DNA from: Massilia cavernae
GTDB taxonomy: Bacteria; Pseudomonadota; Gammaproteobacteria; Burkholderiales; Burkholderiaceae_D
Length of the DNA stretch: 35,941 nt
Direction of reading: 5' to 3'
Assembly: GCF_003590855.1 (NCBI RefSeq)
Contig: NZ_QYUP01000192.1
Span: forward strand, 1-35,941
Shown here: positions 25,081 through 33,755 of the stretch, piece by piece
Layout of the letters: every line of letters begins with the position of its first letter
Position numbering within the stretch: the first letter of the stretch is position 1
Translations under genes and position numbers: made by a program
Notes under the pieces: model-generated
The model's input: the letters and a program-made list of their open reading frames with translations, nothing else
What the model was told of the DNA's origin: nothing
Databases searched by the model: none

Positions 25081-27489
25081 TCAGTTGCGAGACCGGTTGC
25101 CAAGTCTTGAAGCAATGCCCATGATCCGCTCTTGCGATTTAGGGTTGTTCAGGCAGTTCCAGGAATGCCTTGCGTTCCATGTCGAGCAGCCACTGCTCGC
25201 TGACCATGCTTGCCCTGGTCGGAATGTCGCCGGCCGCTCAGATTTCTCGGCGATCAGTCCGCCCAGCTTTGTAAGTCGTGTCGGAAGATGAAGCCGCCGT
25301 CGCGCATGTTGACCAGCTGGCCGCGGACGGTCGCCCAGCCGTAGCGGCGGTGACGCGGCACAGGAGCTGGATCGGCGCGCGGTAGCCTGCGTCGGACATC
25401 GGCGCGCGGTCACTTTCGCCACGTGCAGCAGTTCGTACGGGTTGAACACGATGACGTCATCTTCCTTCAGGTAGCCCATCGCCTTGGCTTCCAGTGCCGA
25501 TTTCGACACGTTGGCCATTGCCGCGTTGGTGAAGCCGGTCTTCAGGAATTGCAGGATGTCGTTGCCCTTGGCTTCGCGCGCCGCGCGCACTGCCGCTTCC
25601 TTCAGGCCACCGCCCGCAGGGATCAGGCCCACGCCGACCTCGACCAGGCCGATGTACGACTCGAGCGCGGCCACGCGCTTCGATGCGTGCAGCGCCAGTT
25701 CGCAGCCGCCGCCCAGCGCCAGGCCGGATACCGCAGCCACCACAGGCACGTTGGAGTACTTCAGCTTCATGAAGGTGTTCTGCAGTTCGGCGACGATCGG
25801 GTCGAGCGCCTTGGAACCGCCCTGCATGAACAGCGGCAGCGATTCCTGCAGGTCCGCACCGGCCGAGAATGGGCCGCCATCGGCTGCGTCGGTGTTCCAG
25901 ATGACCAGGCCCTTGTAGCCCTTCTCGGCTTCTTCCAAGCCGCGCTGCAGGCCCTTGATCACGCCGCTGCCGATGACGTGCATCTTGGTCTTGAGCGACA
26001 GGACCAGCACTTCATCGCCCGAATGCCACAGGCGCACGGAGTCGTCTTCGAACACGGTGGTGCCGGCGGTTTTCGCGTCCACACCGCCGCTGCCCAGTAC
26101 CGGCGCGCGGAATTCCTGGCGCTTGTACACGTCCAGCGTCGAGCGTGGCACGTAGCTGTTCGACTTGGCGGAGTAGGAACCTTCAGCGGTGTGAACGCCC
26201 TTCTCGGCTACCTGGCCTGCGAATACCCACGCTGGCAGCGGTGCGTTGGTCAGCGCCTTGCCTTCTTCGATGTCCTGCTTCACCCACTCGGCGATCTGGG
26301 TCCAGCCAGCGGCTTGCCAGGTTTCGAACGGGCCGACGCTCCAGCCGAAGCCCCAGCGCATGGCGAAGTCGATGTCGCGCGCGTTGTCGGCGATGGTGTC
26401 GAGGTGGTAGGCGATATAGTGGAAAGCGTCGCGGAAGATCGCCCACAGGAACTGGCCTTGCGGGTTGGTCGATTCGCGCAGCGCCTTGAATTTCTTGACT
26501 GGGTCTTTCTCTTTCAGGATGCGGCCAATGATGTCCGCTGCCTTGCCGCCGCCGGCGACGTATTCGCCGCTCGCGAAGTCGAGGCGCTGGATGTCCTTGC
26601 CGACTTTCTTGTAGAAGCCCGCGCCGGACTTTTGGCCCAGCGCGCCTTTCTCTACCAGTTTGGCCAGCACTTCAGGCGTCTTGTACACGCTGAAGAACGG
26701 GTCGTCCTGCAGGTTGTCCTGCATGGTCTTGATCACATGGCCCATGGTGTCCAGGCCGACAACGTCCGCGGTGCGGAAGGTGCCGGACTTGGCACGGCCA
26801 AGTTTTGCGCCGGTCAGGTCGTCGACTACGTCCACCGACAGGCCGTACTTCTCGGCTTCGTGGATGGTGGCCAGCATGCCGAAGATACCGACACGGTTCG
26901 CAATGAAATTAGGTGTGTCCTTGGCGCGAACGACGCCCTTGCCGAGCACCGAGGTCAGGAAGGTCTCGAGCTGGTCGAGGATTTCCGGACGGGTGGCTTC
27001 GGTCGGGATCAGTTCGACCAGGTGCATGTAGCGCGGCGGATTGAAGAAGTGGACGCCGCAGAAGCGCGCTTTGAGGTCGGCGTCGAAGCCTTCGGCCAGC
27101 TTGTTGATCGACAGGCCGGAGGTGTTGGACGCGAAGATGGCGTTGGCGCCGATGTGCGGTGCGACCTTCTTGTACAGGTCGTGTTTCCAGTCCATGCGCT
27201 CGGCGATCGCTTCGATGATCAGGTCGCAATCGGCCAGCTGGTCGAGGTTATCCTCGTAGTTGGCGACCTGGATCAGGCCTGCGTCTTCCTTGTCGCCGAA
27301 AGGCGCCGGGGACAGCTTCTTCAGGTTCTCGATGGCGCGCAGGACGATGCCGTTCTTTGGCGTGCCTTCCTTCCCTGGCAGGTCGAACAGGACGACCGGT
27401 ACCTTGGCGTTGACGCAGTGGGCTGCGATTTGCGCGCCCATCACGCCGGCGCCGAGCACGGCTACTTTTTTAACGTTGAAATTGGTCAT
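25081..27489 (-). CDS. FadN-type 3-hydroxyacyl-CoA dehydrogenase/enoyl-CoA hydratase (3' part scrambled by indels)
   Basis: A bifunctional beta-oxidation protein of about 800 residues with the dehydrogenase first and the hydratase last, the order of Bacillus FadN and the reverse of FadB/FadJ. The Rossmann start is KKVAVLGAGVMGAQIAAHCV; CGVHFFNPPRYMHLVELIP is the catalytic segment; a second 3HCDH domain follows. The hydratase has PFSAGADLQE, AAVSGLALGGGCELAL and GLVEVGVGLIPAGGG. After FNPYELLHVAKVTA the frame breaks. Pieces of the normal C-terminus (VNMRDGGFI, KLGGLIAE, SEQWLLDMERKAFLE, NNPKSQERIMG) are all present but in different frames, so the reading shown for the last 110 residues is not the real protein. 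It starts 15 bp after the dehydrogenase gene. Confidence 0.88.
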   Translation of the reverse strand: MTNFNVKKVAVLGAGVMGAQIAAHCVNAKVPVVLFDLPGKEGTPKNGIVLRAIENLKKLSPAPFGDKEDAGLIQVANYEDNLDQLADCDLIIEAIAERMDWKHDLYKKVAPHIGANAIFASNTSGLSINKLAEGFDADLKARFCGVHFFNPPRYMHLVELIPTEATRPEILDQLETFLTSVLGKGVVRAKDTPNFIANRVGIFGMLATIHEAEKYGLSVDVVDDLTGAKLGRAKSGTFRTADVVGLDTMGHVIKTMQDNLQDDPFFSVYKTPEVLAKLVEKGALGQKSGAGFYKKVGKDIQRLDFASGEYVAGGGKAADIIGRILKEKDPVKKFKALRESTNPQGQFLWAIFRDAFHYIAYHLDTIADNARDIDFAMRWGFGWSVGPFETWQAAGWTQIAEWVKQDIEEGKALTNAPLPAWVFAGQVAEKGVHTAEGSYSAKSNSYVPRSTLDVYKRQEFRAPVLGSGGVDAKTAGTTVFEDDSVRLWHSGDEVLVLSLKTKMHVIGSGVIKGLQRGLEEAEKGYKGLVIWNTDAADGGPFSAGADLQESLPLFMQGGSKALDPIVAELQNTFMKLKYSNVPVVAAVSGLALGGGCELALHASKRVAALESYIGLVEVGVGLIPAGGGLKEAAVRAAREAKGNDILQFLKTGFTNAAMANVSKSALEAKAMGYLKEDDVIVFNPYELLHVAKVTARRCPTQATARRSSSCAASPPLRLGDRPRPAGQHARRRLHLPTRLTKLGGLIAEKSERPATFRPGQAWSASSGCSTWNARHSWNCLNNPKSQERIMGIASRLGNRSRN

Positions 27490-27504
27490 GGTCTTTCCTT
27501 ATTC

Positions 27505-29307
27505 TTAGAACAGATCTGCGTCGAGAGCCATCAGGTTGCCCGAACCGGAGCGCGCCTGGCGAATCAACATCGCGGTTTCCGGATACAGGCGTGCGAAGTA
27601 GAAGCGTGCGGTCGCCAGCTTGGCCTTGTAGAAGTTGTCGCCCTTTGCTTCGGCGGCTTCGGTCTTGGCCAGTGCGATCTTCGCCATCTGCGCGAAGAAG
27701 TAGCTATACACCAGGTGGCCGACGACGCGCAGGTAAGGAACCGCTGCCGCGCCGACTTCGTCCTGGTTGGTGAAGGCCTTCATGCCGATTTCCATCGTCA
27801 TCTTGGTGACCTTGTCGCCCAGTTCGCCCAGCGGGGTGATGAACTCGGATAGCGCTTCGTCGGTGCCGTTTTCCTCGACGAAGGCCTTGATCTTCTCGCC
27901 GAACTTGCGCAGCTTGGCGCCGTTGTCCATCAGGATCTTGCGGCCCAGGAGGTCGAGCGACTGCACGGTGTTGGTGCCTTCGTAGATCATGTTGATGCGC
28001 GCGTCGCGCACGTACTGCTCCATGCCCCATTCGGCGATATAGCCGTGGCCGCCGTACACCTGCATCGCTTCCGAGGTGGCGATCCATGCGTTGTCGGTGA
28101 TGAAGGCCTTGATTACCGGAGTAAGCAGCGCCACTTCGTCGGCCGCGTCCTTGCGCACTTGTTCGTCAGGGTGGTTCAGTTCGCGGTCGATCTGCAGCGC
28201 CACGTAGGACGAGAATGCGCGCGCGCCTTCGGCGTAGGCCTTCGCGGTCAGCAGCATGCGGCGCACGTCGGGATGAACGATGATCGGGTCGGCCGGCTTG
28301 TCAGGCGCCTTCGGACCGGACAGGCTGCGCATCTGCAGGCGGTCCTTTGCGTATACCAGCGCGTTCTGGTACGCGACTTCGGTCAGGCCCAGCGACTGCA
28401 TGCCGACGCCAAGGCGGGCAGCGTTCATGAACACGAACATCGCGTTCAGGCCCTTGTTCGGCTGGCCGATGATCCAGCCCTTGGCGTTATCGAGGTTCAT
28501 CTGGCAGGTCGAATTGCCGTGAATGCCCATCTTTTCTTCGATCGCGCCGCAGGCGATGCCATTGCGCTCGCCGACGGTGCCGTCTGCGTTCGGCAGGAAC
28601 TTCGGCACCAGGAACAGCGAGATGCCCTTCGAGCCTTCCGGCGCGTCAGGTACGCGCGCCAGCACCAGGTGCAGGATGTTCGCGGACATGTCGTGCTCGC
28701 CGGCGGAGATAAAGATCTTCGAGCCGGTGATGCTCCACGAGCCGTCGTCCTGCGGGATCGCCTTGGTGCGCAGCAGGCCCAGGTCGGTGCCGCAGTGGGC
28801 TTCGGTCAGGCACATGGTGCCGGTCCACTCGCCCGAGACCAGCTTTGGCAGGTAGGTTTTCTTTTGTTCGTCGGTGCCGTGCTCCAGCAGGCACTCGTAG
28901 GCGCCATGCGACAGGCCGGGGTACATCGACCATGCCTGGTTGGAGGAGTTGAGCATCTCGTAGAACGAGTTGTTCAACACGATAGGCAGGCCCTGGCCGC
29001 CGTATTCAGGGTCGCACGCCAATGCCGCCCAGCCGCCGTCGACGTACGCCTTGTACGCTTCCTTGAAGCCCTTTGGCGTGGTGACGCTCTTGGTGGCCGC
29101 GTCGAAGCTGCAGCCTTCGCGGTCGCCCGAATGGTTCAGCGGGAACAGCACGTCCTGCGTGAACTTGGCGCCTTCTTCCAGCACCTGGTTGATGATGTCG
29201 GCGTCGACATCTTCGAACTTCGGCATCTGCTTCAATTCCTCGGAAACGTTGAGGAACTCGTGCAACAAGAACTGCATATCCCGGATTGGCGCGACGTACT
29301 GACCCAT
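27505..29307 (-). CDS. Acyl-CoA dehydrogenase, 600-residue FadE-like type
   Basis: A FAD-dependent acyl-CoA dehydrogenase for the first oxidation step of beta-oxidation. It has the N-terminal extension (MGQYVAPIRDMQFLLHEFLN), MCLTEAHCGTDLG at 165-177 in the middle domain, the helix with ARLGVGMQSLGL, YGGHGYIAEWGMEQYVRDAR, and the catalytic base Glu443 in INMIYEGTN. The extra C-terminal domain of this subfamily follows to residue 600. Subfamily members include DmdC-like and long-chain enzymes; chain length cannot be set. A strong AGGAG box precedes the ATG. It lies 52 bp after the TetR gene and 15 bp before fadN, forming the core of the operon. Confidence 0.93.
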   Translation of the reverse strand: MGQYVAPIRDMQFLLHEFLNVSEELKQMPKFEDVDADIINQVLEEGAKFTQDVLFPLNHSGDREGCSFDAATKSVTTPKGFKEAYKAYVDGGWAALACDPEYGGQGLPIVLNNSFYEMLNSSNQAWSMYPGLSHGAYECLLEHGTDEQKKTYLPKLVSGEWTGTMCLTEAHCGTDLGLLRTKAIPQDDGSWSITGSKIFISAGEHDMSANILHLVLARVPDAPEGSKGISLFLVPKFLPNADGTVGERNGIACGAIEEKMGIHGNSTCQMNLDNAKGWIIGQPNKGLNAMFVFMNAARLGVGMQSLGLTEVAYQNALVYAKDRLQMRSLSGPKAPDKPADPIIVHPDVRRMLLTAKAYAEGARAFSSYVALQIDRELNHPDEQVRKDAADEVALLTPVIKAFITDNAWIATSEAMQVYGGHGYIAEWGMEQYVRDARINMIYEGTNTVQSLDLLGRKILMDNGAKLRKFGEKIKAFVEENGTDEALSEFITPLGELGDKVTKMTMEIGMKAFTNQDEVGAAAVPYLRVVGHLVYSYFFAQMAKIALAKTEAAEAKGDNFYKAKLATARFYFARLYPETAMLIRQARSGSGNLMALDADLF

Positions 29308-29359
29308 GATTTTCTCCTGACGACTAAGTTTTAATGACTGCGGGCGCGTGCTGCTGCGC

Positions 29360-29959
29360 TTAGGCTTTATGTGGATTCTGGTAGTTCTGGATGAGGCGTT
29401 CGAAGCCAAGGCGCGCGCGCTCGACACTGCCCGGCATGCGCAGGAAGCGCGCATCGTGATGAAGGGCGAGGATCATGCCGTACATCTCGTAGACCATCTG
29501 CTGCGGATCGACGTCCGGCTTGAGGTCGCCCACGTCGATGCACTGCTTCACGCAGCGCAGCAGCGCGTTCTGCCAGGCCTGTACCATCGCGACCAGCTCC
29601 TCGCGAATCGGGCCCGGGCGGTCGTCGTATTCGACCGCGCCGCTGATGTAGATGCAGCCGGACGCGATTTCTACGCTGACGCGCTTGATCCAGCGCGTGT
29701 ACATGCCCTTCAGCCGGCCGATGCCGCGCGGCTCCTTCAGCGAAGGATAGAAGACTTCCTGCTCGAAGCGGTGGTGGTACAGCTTGAGCACTTCCAACTG
29801 CAGGTCCTCGCGCGAACCGAAGTGCGCGAACACGCCAGACTTACTCATGTTCATCTTGTCTGCGAGCAGGCCAATCGTCAGGCCCTCGAGTCCGTCACGG
29901 CTGGACAGGTCGAGTGCGACGTCAAGAATGGCGGCCCTGGTCAGCTCGCCCTTGCGCAT
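29360..29959 (-). CDS. TetR-family regulator of the beta-oxidation operon
   Basis: A 199-residue TetR-type repressor. The HTH is clear near residues 25-47 (LTIGLLADKMNMSKSGVFAH then FGSREDL). The C-terminal ligand domain has TRWIKRV, CIYISGAVEYDDRPGPIREE and a late helix with MVYEMYGMILALHH. It is the first gene before the acyl-CoA dehydrogenase on the same strand, so it likely controls its own operon with an acyl-CoA or fatty acid as signal. Upstream, AACGCTCGTA (about 30009-30018) has an ACGNNCGT palindromic core and could be its operator; this is weak. Confidence 0.88.
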   Translation of the reverse strand: MRKGELTRAAILDVALDLSSRDGLEGLTIGLLADKMNMSKSGVFAHFGSREDLQLEVLKLYHHRFEQEVFYPSLKEPRGIGRLKGMYTRWIKRVSVEIASGCIYISGAVEYDDRPGPIREELVAMVQAWQNALLRCVKQCIDVGDLKPDVDPQQMVYEMYGMILALHHDARFLRMPGSVERARLGFERLIQNYQNPHKA

Positions 29960-30130
29960 GAATTTGACTGAAGTATTAATAAGATTTACCCATCAGGTTG
30001 AAAATCCGAACGCTCGTACTATTATCCACTGGCAGTGAAATGTCAAACATAGAACTTAGAGGACAGGTTCTATTGATAGTGCGCAACGAAAAACGGGGTG
30101 ATGCAGGAATGGGATTGCGATGTTGCTGGT

Positions 30131-30215
30131 GTTCGGCGGATACGGCCTTTGGCCTTATCCGCCCTACGGGTTTGTCCCCAATAACTTACCACGGCGGGCG
30201 TATCCGCCGCCGTTC
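30131..30215. repeat. REP-like palindromic repeat, family 1 (second locus)
   Basis: GGCGGATACGGCC (30135-30147) and GGCCTTATCCGCC (30151-30163) form a 13-bp stem with one mismatch and a 3-base loop. CCTACGGG follows, then a second inverted unit around GGCGGGCGTATCCGCCGCCG (about 30192-30211). It shares TTATCCGCCCTACG with the locus at 330-405. It lies just downstream of hslR and could act as a transcript-end hairpin. Confidence 0.65.
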
Positions 30216-30218
30216 AAA

Positions 30219-30602
30219 CTACTCGCTGGCGCGGCCCAACTGGCGGCGGTCGCGCTTGGTCGGCCGGCCCTTGATAGTGCTGGCCGGCTCGCGGTAGATC
30301 TTGCGCGCCTGCGCGTCGTTCTCGCGCTTGACGATGCTGGCCTCGGTCTCGTCGTACAAGCCGCGCGCGACCGGCGCCCCGCCCCGCTTGTCCGAAATGT
30401 CGACCACTATCACTTCCCACGCATCCGAGCCGTTGTCGATGGTGAGCTTGTCGCCCACCCTCACCACTCGCGCCGGCTTGATGCGGTCGCCGCCGAGCTT
30501 CACGCGGCCGGTGTCCACCGCATCCGTCGCCAGCGAGCGCGTCTTGAAGAAGCGCGCCGCCCACAGCCATTTGTCGATCCGAACGTTATCCATAGTCCTC
30601 AT
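30219..30602 (-). CDS. hslR: RNA-binding S4-domain protein, Hsp15/HslR family
   Basis: A 127-residue S4-domain protein like E. coli Hsp15, which binds free 50S subunits carrying nascent chains. VRIDKWLWAARFFKTRSLAT and GRVKLGGDRIKPARVVRVGD form the S4 domain (about 8-65). The C-terminus is basic (RPTKRDRRQLGRASE). The ATG chosen overlaps the clsB stop as ATGA, so translation is probably coupled. A second ATG 9 bases downstream is possible. Confidence 0.9.
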   Translation of the reverse strand: MRTMDNVRIDKWLWAARFFKTRSLATDAVDTGRVKLGGDRIKPARVVRVGDKLTIDNGSDAWEVIVVDISDKRGGAPVARGLYDETEASIVKRENDAQARKIYREPASTIKGRPTKRDRRQLGRASE

Positions 30603-31759
30603 GCATAGCCAATTGCGAAAATCCGCATGGTCAGTTTATACAAAAGATACGCCACCTCATAGCCGGTGCGGCGAATCCAGCCGACGTGGGCGAAGTCGTC
30701 CTTGTGCACCAGCACGCCGTCGGCCATGCCGCGTTCGATGTGGGCGCGCACGCTGGCCGCGAAGGCATGATCCCTGACCACCACGTTCGCTTCCTGGTTG
30801 AGGAACAGCGACAGGCCGTCGCAGTTGCTGGAGCCAACCGTGGACCAGTCGTCGTCGATCACCGCCACCTTGGCGTGCAGCTGGGTCTTGCGGTATTCGA
30901 TCACCTGCACGCCGCTGGCCAGCAGCTTGGGGTAAAAGGAGCGCGCCACCATGTCCTGCAGCCATATCTCGCCGACGCCGATCAGCAGGCGTACTTCGAC
31001 GCCGCGCTTGGCGGCCATCGCCAGCGCGCGGCGGAACTTGTGGCCGGGCGCGAAATACGGGTTGGCGAGCAGGACGCTTTTCTTGGCGCGGCCAATCGCA
31101 TGCAGGTAGGCGCGCTGGATGGTGTGGCGGTTGCGCAGGTTGTCGCGCACCACGAAGGCGGCCAGCATCGGCGTGTCGCCGCCGGGCGGCTCGGCCTTGC
31201 GCATTTCGCGGAACAGGTTGATCCGGTTGACGATGCCCAGGTGGCCTACGCGCGCCCACTGTACCTGCATCTCGAGGTGGATCTGCGCCACCAGCGGCCC
31301 GCGCACCTCGACCGCGAAGTCCCAGCGCGGCGCCGGCAGGCGGGTCGCGGGCCCATAGTCGCGGAACCAGTCGTCGTTGCAGTTGATGCCGCCGACGAAG
31401 GCGACGTCGCCGTCGATAACGGCCAGCTTGCGGTGGGTGCGCGTGACGCCGCGCTTGAACCAGGGATTGAACACGCGGTAGCGCACGCCCGCCTCGGCGA
31501 ACCGCATGCGCAACCGCGTGGCGGTGCGGCGGCCGGTGCCGAACCAGTCCAGCACCACGCGCACGCGCACGCCGCGGCGAGCGGCGCGGACCAGGGCCTC
31601 TTCGACGGAAGAGCCGATGTCGTCACTGCCCCAAATGTAGGTCTCGAAAAAAACATCGTTGCGCGCTGTGTCGATCGCGGCCAGCATCGCGGGGAACAGT
31701 GCGATCCCGCTTTCGAGCAACTGGATGTCGTTGTTGGGTACGAAGTGAACCGGGCGCAT
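30599..31759 (-). CDS. clsB: Cardiolipin synthase B-like phospholipase D family protein
   Basis: A 386-residue protein with two HKD motifs: HRKLAVID (His109, Lys111, Asp116) followed by FVGGINCNDDWF, and HAKVAVID (His295, Lys297, Asp302) followed by STVGSSNCDGLSL. It has no N-terminal membrane helices, as in ClsB (YbhO) and unlike ClsA. The enzyme makes cardiolipin or phosphatidylglycerol at the inner membrane. The upstream gene is an EEP-family hydrolase, the same pairing as ybhP-clsB in E. coli. It overlaps hslR by 4 bp. Confidence 0.88.
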   Translation of the reverse strand: MRPVHFVPNNDIQLLESGIALFPAMLAAIDTARNDVFFETYIWGSDDIGSSVEEALVRAARRGVRVRVVLDWFGTGRRTATRLRMRFAEAGVRYRVFNPWFKRGVTRTHRKLAVIDGDVAFVGGINCNDDWFRDYGPATRLPAPRWDFAVEVRGPLVAQIHLEMQVQWARVGHLGIVNRINLFREMRKAEPPGGDTPMLAAFVVRDNLRNRHTIQRAYLHAIGRAKKSVLLANPYFAPGHKFRRALAMAAKRGVEVRLLIGVGEIWLQDMVARSFYPKLLASGVQVIEYRKTQLHAKVAVIDDDWSTVGSSNCDGLSLFLNQEANVVVRDHAFAASVRAHIERGMADGVLVHKDDFAHVGWIRRTGYEVAYLLYKLTMRIFAIGYA

Positions 31760-31781
31760 TGGAGGTTAGGGTTGCACGAAC

Positions 31782-32600
31782 TCAGGACAGCTTCAGTTCC
31801 GCCACGATAGGAGCGTGATCGGACAGCTTTGCCCATAAAGTACCATGCAACACCAGCGCCGACTCAACCTTGAAGCCGCGCACATAAATGCGGTCCAGGC
31901 GGAACCACGGCAATGCGGCCGGGAAAGTGCGCGCCGGGGTGATGACCGGCTCGCGCCCCGCCATCTTGTTGACCAGCTTGCCGATGGCCGAGTCGTTCTT
32001 GCCGCTCAGCTCGTCAAACACTTCCGCCACGCCAAGCTCCTTGCGCAGCTTGGCGCTGAGCGTGTTGCGCCAGTCGTTGAAGTCGCCGGCGATGATCACC
32101 GGTTCGCCGTTGGGCGCCGATTCGTTGACCGCTTCGATCAGGGCCTGGGTCTGGCGGCCGCGGCCCGCCTCGAACAGGCCGAGGTGGATCACGTAGCAGT
32201 GGATCTTGCCTTTCGGCGTGTCGAGCACGCAGTGCAGTATGCCGCGCTGTTCGTAGGCGTGGTCGGAGACGTCGTGGTTGCGTTCATTGGCGATGGAGAA
32301 CCGGCTGAGCAGCGCGTTGCCATGGTGGCCATGGTCGTATGCCGCGTTCATGCCGTAGGCGCAGTGGTGGGAGTCGCCGGCGAAAAACTCGTGCTGGGCA
32401 CGCGCCGGCCAGTTGCGGTGGCCGCGGCTTTCCTCACCGTAGCGTGCCGTCAACTGGTCGTGACGGCCTTGAACTTCCTGTAAAAATACGACATCGGCGT
32501 CGAACTGCGTGATCGCTTTTTTCAACGCGTGCACGCGGGGCTGAGTCCGGAAGGACGATACGCCTTTATGAATGTTGTAAGTAGCTACACGAATTTTCAT
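31782..32600 (-). CDS. Endonuclease/exonuclease/phosphatase (EEP) family protein, YbhP-like
   Basis: A 272-residue EEP-fold hydrolase. Its motifs are ATYNIHKGVSS near the start, DVVFLQEVQG (catalytic Glu), HHGNALLSRF, VIHLGLFE, IIAGDFNDW (Asp and Asn), RLDRIYV and the terminal SDHAPIVAEL (Asp-His). All metal and catalytic positions are present. The family cuts phosphodiesters in nucleic acids or phospholipid head groups. Its place just before clsB, as in E. coli, suggests a membrane-lipid link, but the substrate is not known. No signal peptide is seen. Confidence 0.88.
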   Translation of the reverse strand: MKIRVATYNIHKGVSSFRTQPRVHALKKAITQFDADVVFLQEVQGRHDQLTARYGEESRGHRNWPARAQHEFFAGDSHHCAYGMNAAYDHGHHGNALLSRFSIANERNHDVSDHAYEQRGILHCVLDTPKGKIHCYVIHLGLFEAGRGRQTQALIEAVNESAPNGEPVIIAGDFNDWRNTLSAKLRKELGVAEVFDELSGKNDSAIGKLVNKMAGREPVITPARTFPAALPWFRLDRIYVRGFKVESALVLHGTLWAKLSDHAPIVAELKLS

Positions 32601-32702
32601 GGGGCCATTCTAACCCCATCAAGTCGGTGTTGTTTTGCAACTATGTCTATCGTGCGCGGGTGCGCGATGGGGATACTCCGCCCTGAAGATCGAGATAGAG
32701 CC

Positions 32703-32981
32703 TCAGAAGCGGGTCTTGCGCGCCGTGTATTCAGGCGAAGGCTGCTGGCGTAACAAGCCTTCAGTGCTCAGATCCTCGTCCAAGGCGCTCCAATGGATGC
32801 CGTATCCGGCCGCGCAGATTTTCCATGACCTGCGCTGTTCAGCCGTTGCCGATGCCAAGCGGGGATACCATTCCAGTGGCGCGCTTATCCTACGCCCATC
32901 CATTAGTTCCACATGAATATCGGTATCCGAAAAATCCACTGTTCGAACCCGCTCATCAGCGTCTGCGATTGAAGAATTCAT
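32703..32981 (-). CDS. DUF2442 family protein
   Basis: A 92-residue protein beginning MNSSIADADERVRTVDFSDT, with the DUF2442 pattern HVELMDGRRISAPLEWYPRL followed by WKICAAGYGIHWSALDEDLS. The family is a small fold often coded beside DUF4160. The ATG chosen lies inside the end of the DUF4160 gene (26-bp overlap); a longer frame upstream only repeats that gene in the wrong phase. The pair resembles a toxin-antitoxin layout, which is inference from context. Confidence 0.88.
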   Translation of the reverse strand: MNSSIADADERVRTVDFSDTDIHVELMDGRRISAPLEWYPRLASATAEQRRSWKICAAGYGIHWSALDEDLSTEGLLRQQPSPEYTARKTRF

Positions 32982-33198
32982 TCCACTTCCTGAGAAAATC
33001 GTTCCGATACACGCGAATAATACGCTCAATTTTTCTGAGTTCAACCGGGCTGAAGCCGTAATTTCGCGCGCAGATGACTTCACCGAGCCAGAATTTGGCC
33101 GAGTGTCCGCTTCCCTCAACGTGAATGTGGGGAGGTTCGCCAGGCTCATGACTAAAGAAATAAAAACGATATCCCGTGGTGACAATCAGCGTAGGCAT
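32956..33198 (-). CDS. DUF4160 family protein
   Basis: An 80-residue protein with the DUF4160 signature: GYRFYFFSHEPGEPPHIHVE, KFWLGEVICARNYGF and a basic helical tail (IERIIRVYRNDFLRKWNEFF). It overlaps the DUF2442 gene by 26 bp, so the two are translated together. The sequence is more AT-rich than nudB and the EEP gene around it, which fits later insertion. Activity is unknown. Confidence 0.88.
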   Translation of the reverse strand: MPTLIVTTGYRFYFFSHEPGEPPHIHVEGSGHSAKFWLGEVICARNYGFSPVELRKIERIIRVYRNDFLRKWNEFFNRRR

Positions 33199-33255
33199 AC
33201 GTTCACCAGCATCGCACTAAAAAGGTAGCGTAATGTGTGTAGTCAGAAATCGTTT

Positions 33256-33276
33256 TGGCACGGGTCAACCGTGCCA
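33256..33276 (-). terminator. Perfect hairpin after nudB, possible terminator
   Basis: TGGCACGG (33256-33263) and CCGTGCCA (33269-33276) form a perfect 8-bp stem with a 5-base loop, 7 bases after the nudB stop. Neither strand has a good U-tract right after it, so it may stabilise the mRNA end or work with other factors and need not terminate alone. Confidence 0.4.
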
Positions 33277-33282
33277 CCTGAA

Positions 33283-33741
33283 TCAGGACTGAAAATGCCT
33301 TGGCAGTTGGAGGATGGCTTCGGCGTTGGACGACGAAAAACAGCGGTCGGCCGCTTCGAGGTATGGCAGCCAGGCGTATTGCAGGTGCTCGCGGGGGCTC
33401 AGGGCGATTTCAATGTTGCGCGGCACGCAGACGCTGAACACGTGCTCGGTATTGTGCGTCACGCCGGGGGCGTAGCGGTGGCGCCAGACCGGGTAGATTT
33501 CGTAGATGTTGGAGAGGTGCCAGTCGCGCAGCACGATGTGCTTGCCGTCGGCGGCGATGCCGGTTTCCTCGAACAGTTCGCGCGCGGCGGTGTCGATCAG
33601 CGGTTCGTCTTTGGTGTCGAGGGAGCCGGTCACCGATTGCCAGAAGCCGGGGCGGTCGGCGCGCTCAATGAGCAGTACTTCCAGGTCGGGCGTGTGGATC
33701 ACGACCAGGACTGATTCGGGGATTTTGTGGGGTTTGTCCAC
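33283..33741 (-). CDS. nudB: Dihydroneopterin triphosphate diphosphatase, Nudix family
   Basis: A 152-residue Nudix hydrolase that removes pyrophosphate from dihydroneopterin triphosphate in folate synthesis. PESVLVVIHTPDLEVLLIER, GFWQSVTGSL and the Nudix box with REL..EETGI are clear, as are WRHRYAPGVTHNTEH and LQYAWLPYLEAA. The box has six residues between the Gly and the first Glu, one more than the usual GX5E. I chose the GTG at 33741 (MDKPHKIPES). A longer ATG reading from 33801 translates a dispersed repeat (SYPRKRVPIL) and is unlikely to be native. It lies directly after aspS, as in related bacteria. Confidence 0.88.
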   Translation of the reverse strand: MDKPHKIPESVLVVIHTPDLEVLLIERADRPGFWQSVTGSLDTKDEPLIDTAARELFEETGIAADGKHIVLRDWHLSNIYEIYPVWRHRYAPGVTHNTEHVFSVCVPRNIEIALSPREHLQYAWLPYLEAADRCFSSSNAEAILQLPRHFQS

Positions 33742-33755
33742 GGGGCGCGGGTCGG

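Noticed and set aside
26100..26140. Peptide LDVYKRQ in the FadN-type protein, similar to a known adapter-contamination peptide
   Set aside because: The surrounding residues (YVPRST before, FRAPVLGSGG after) follow the family in frame, so it is native sequence.
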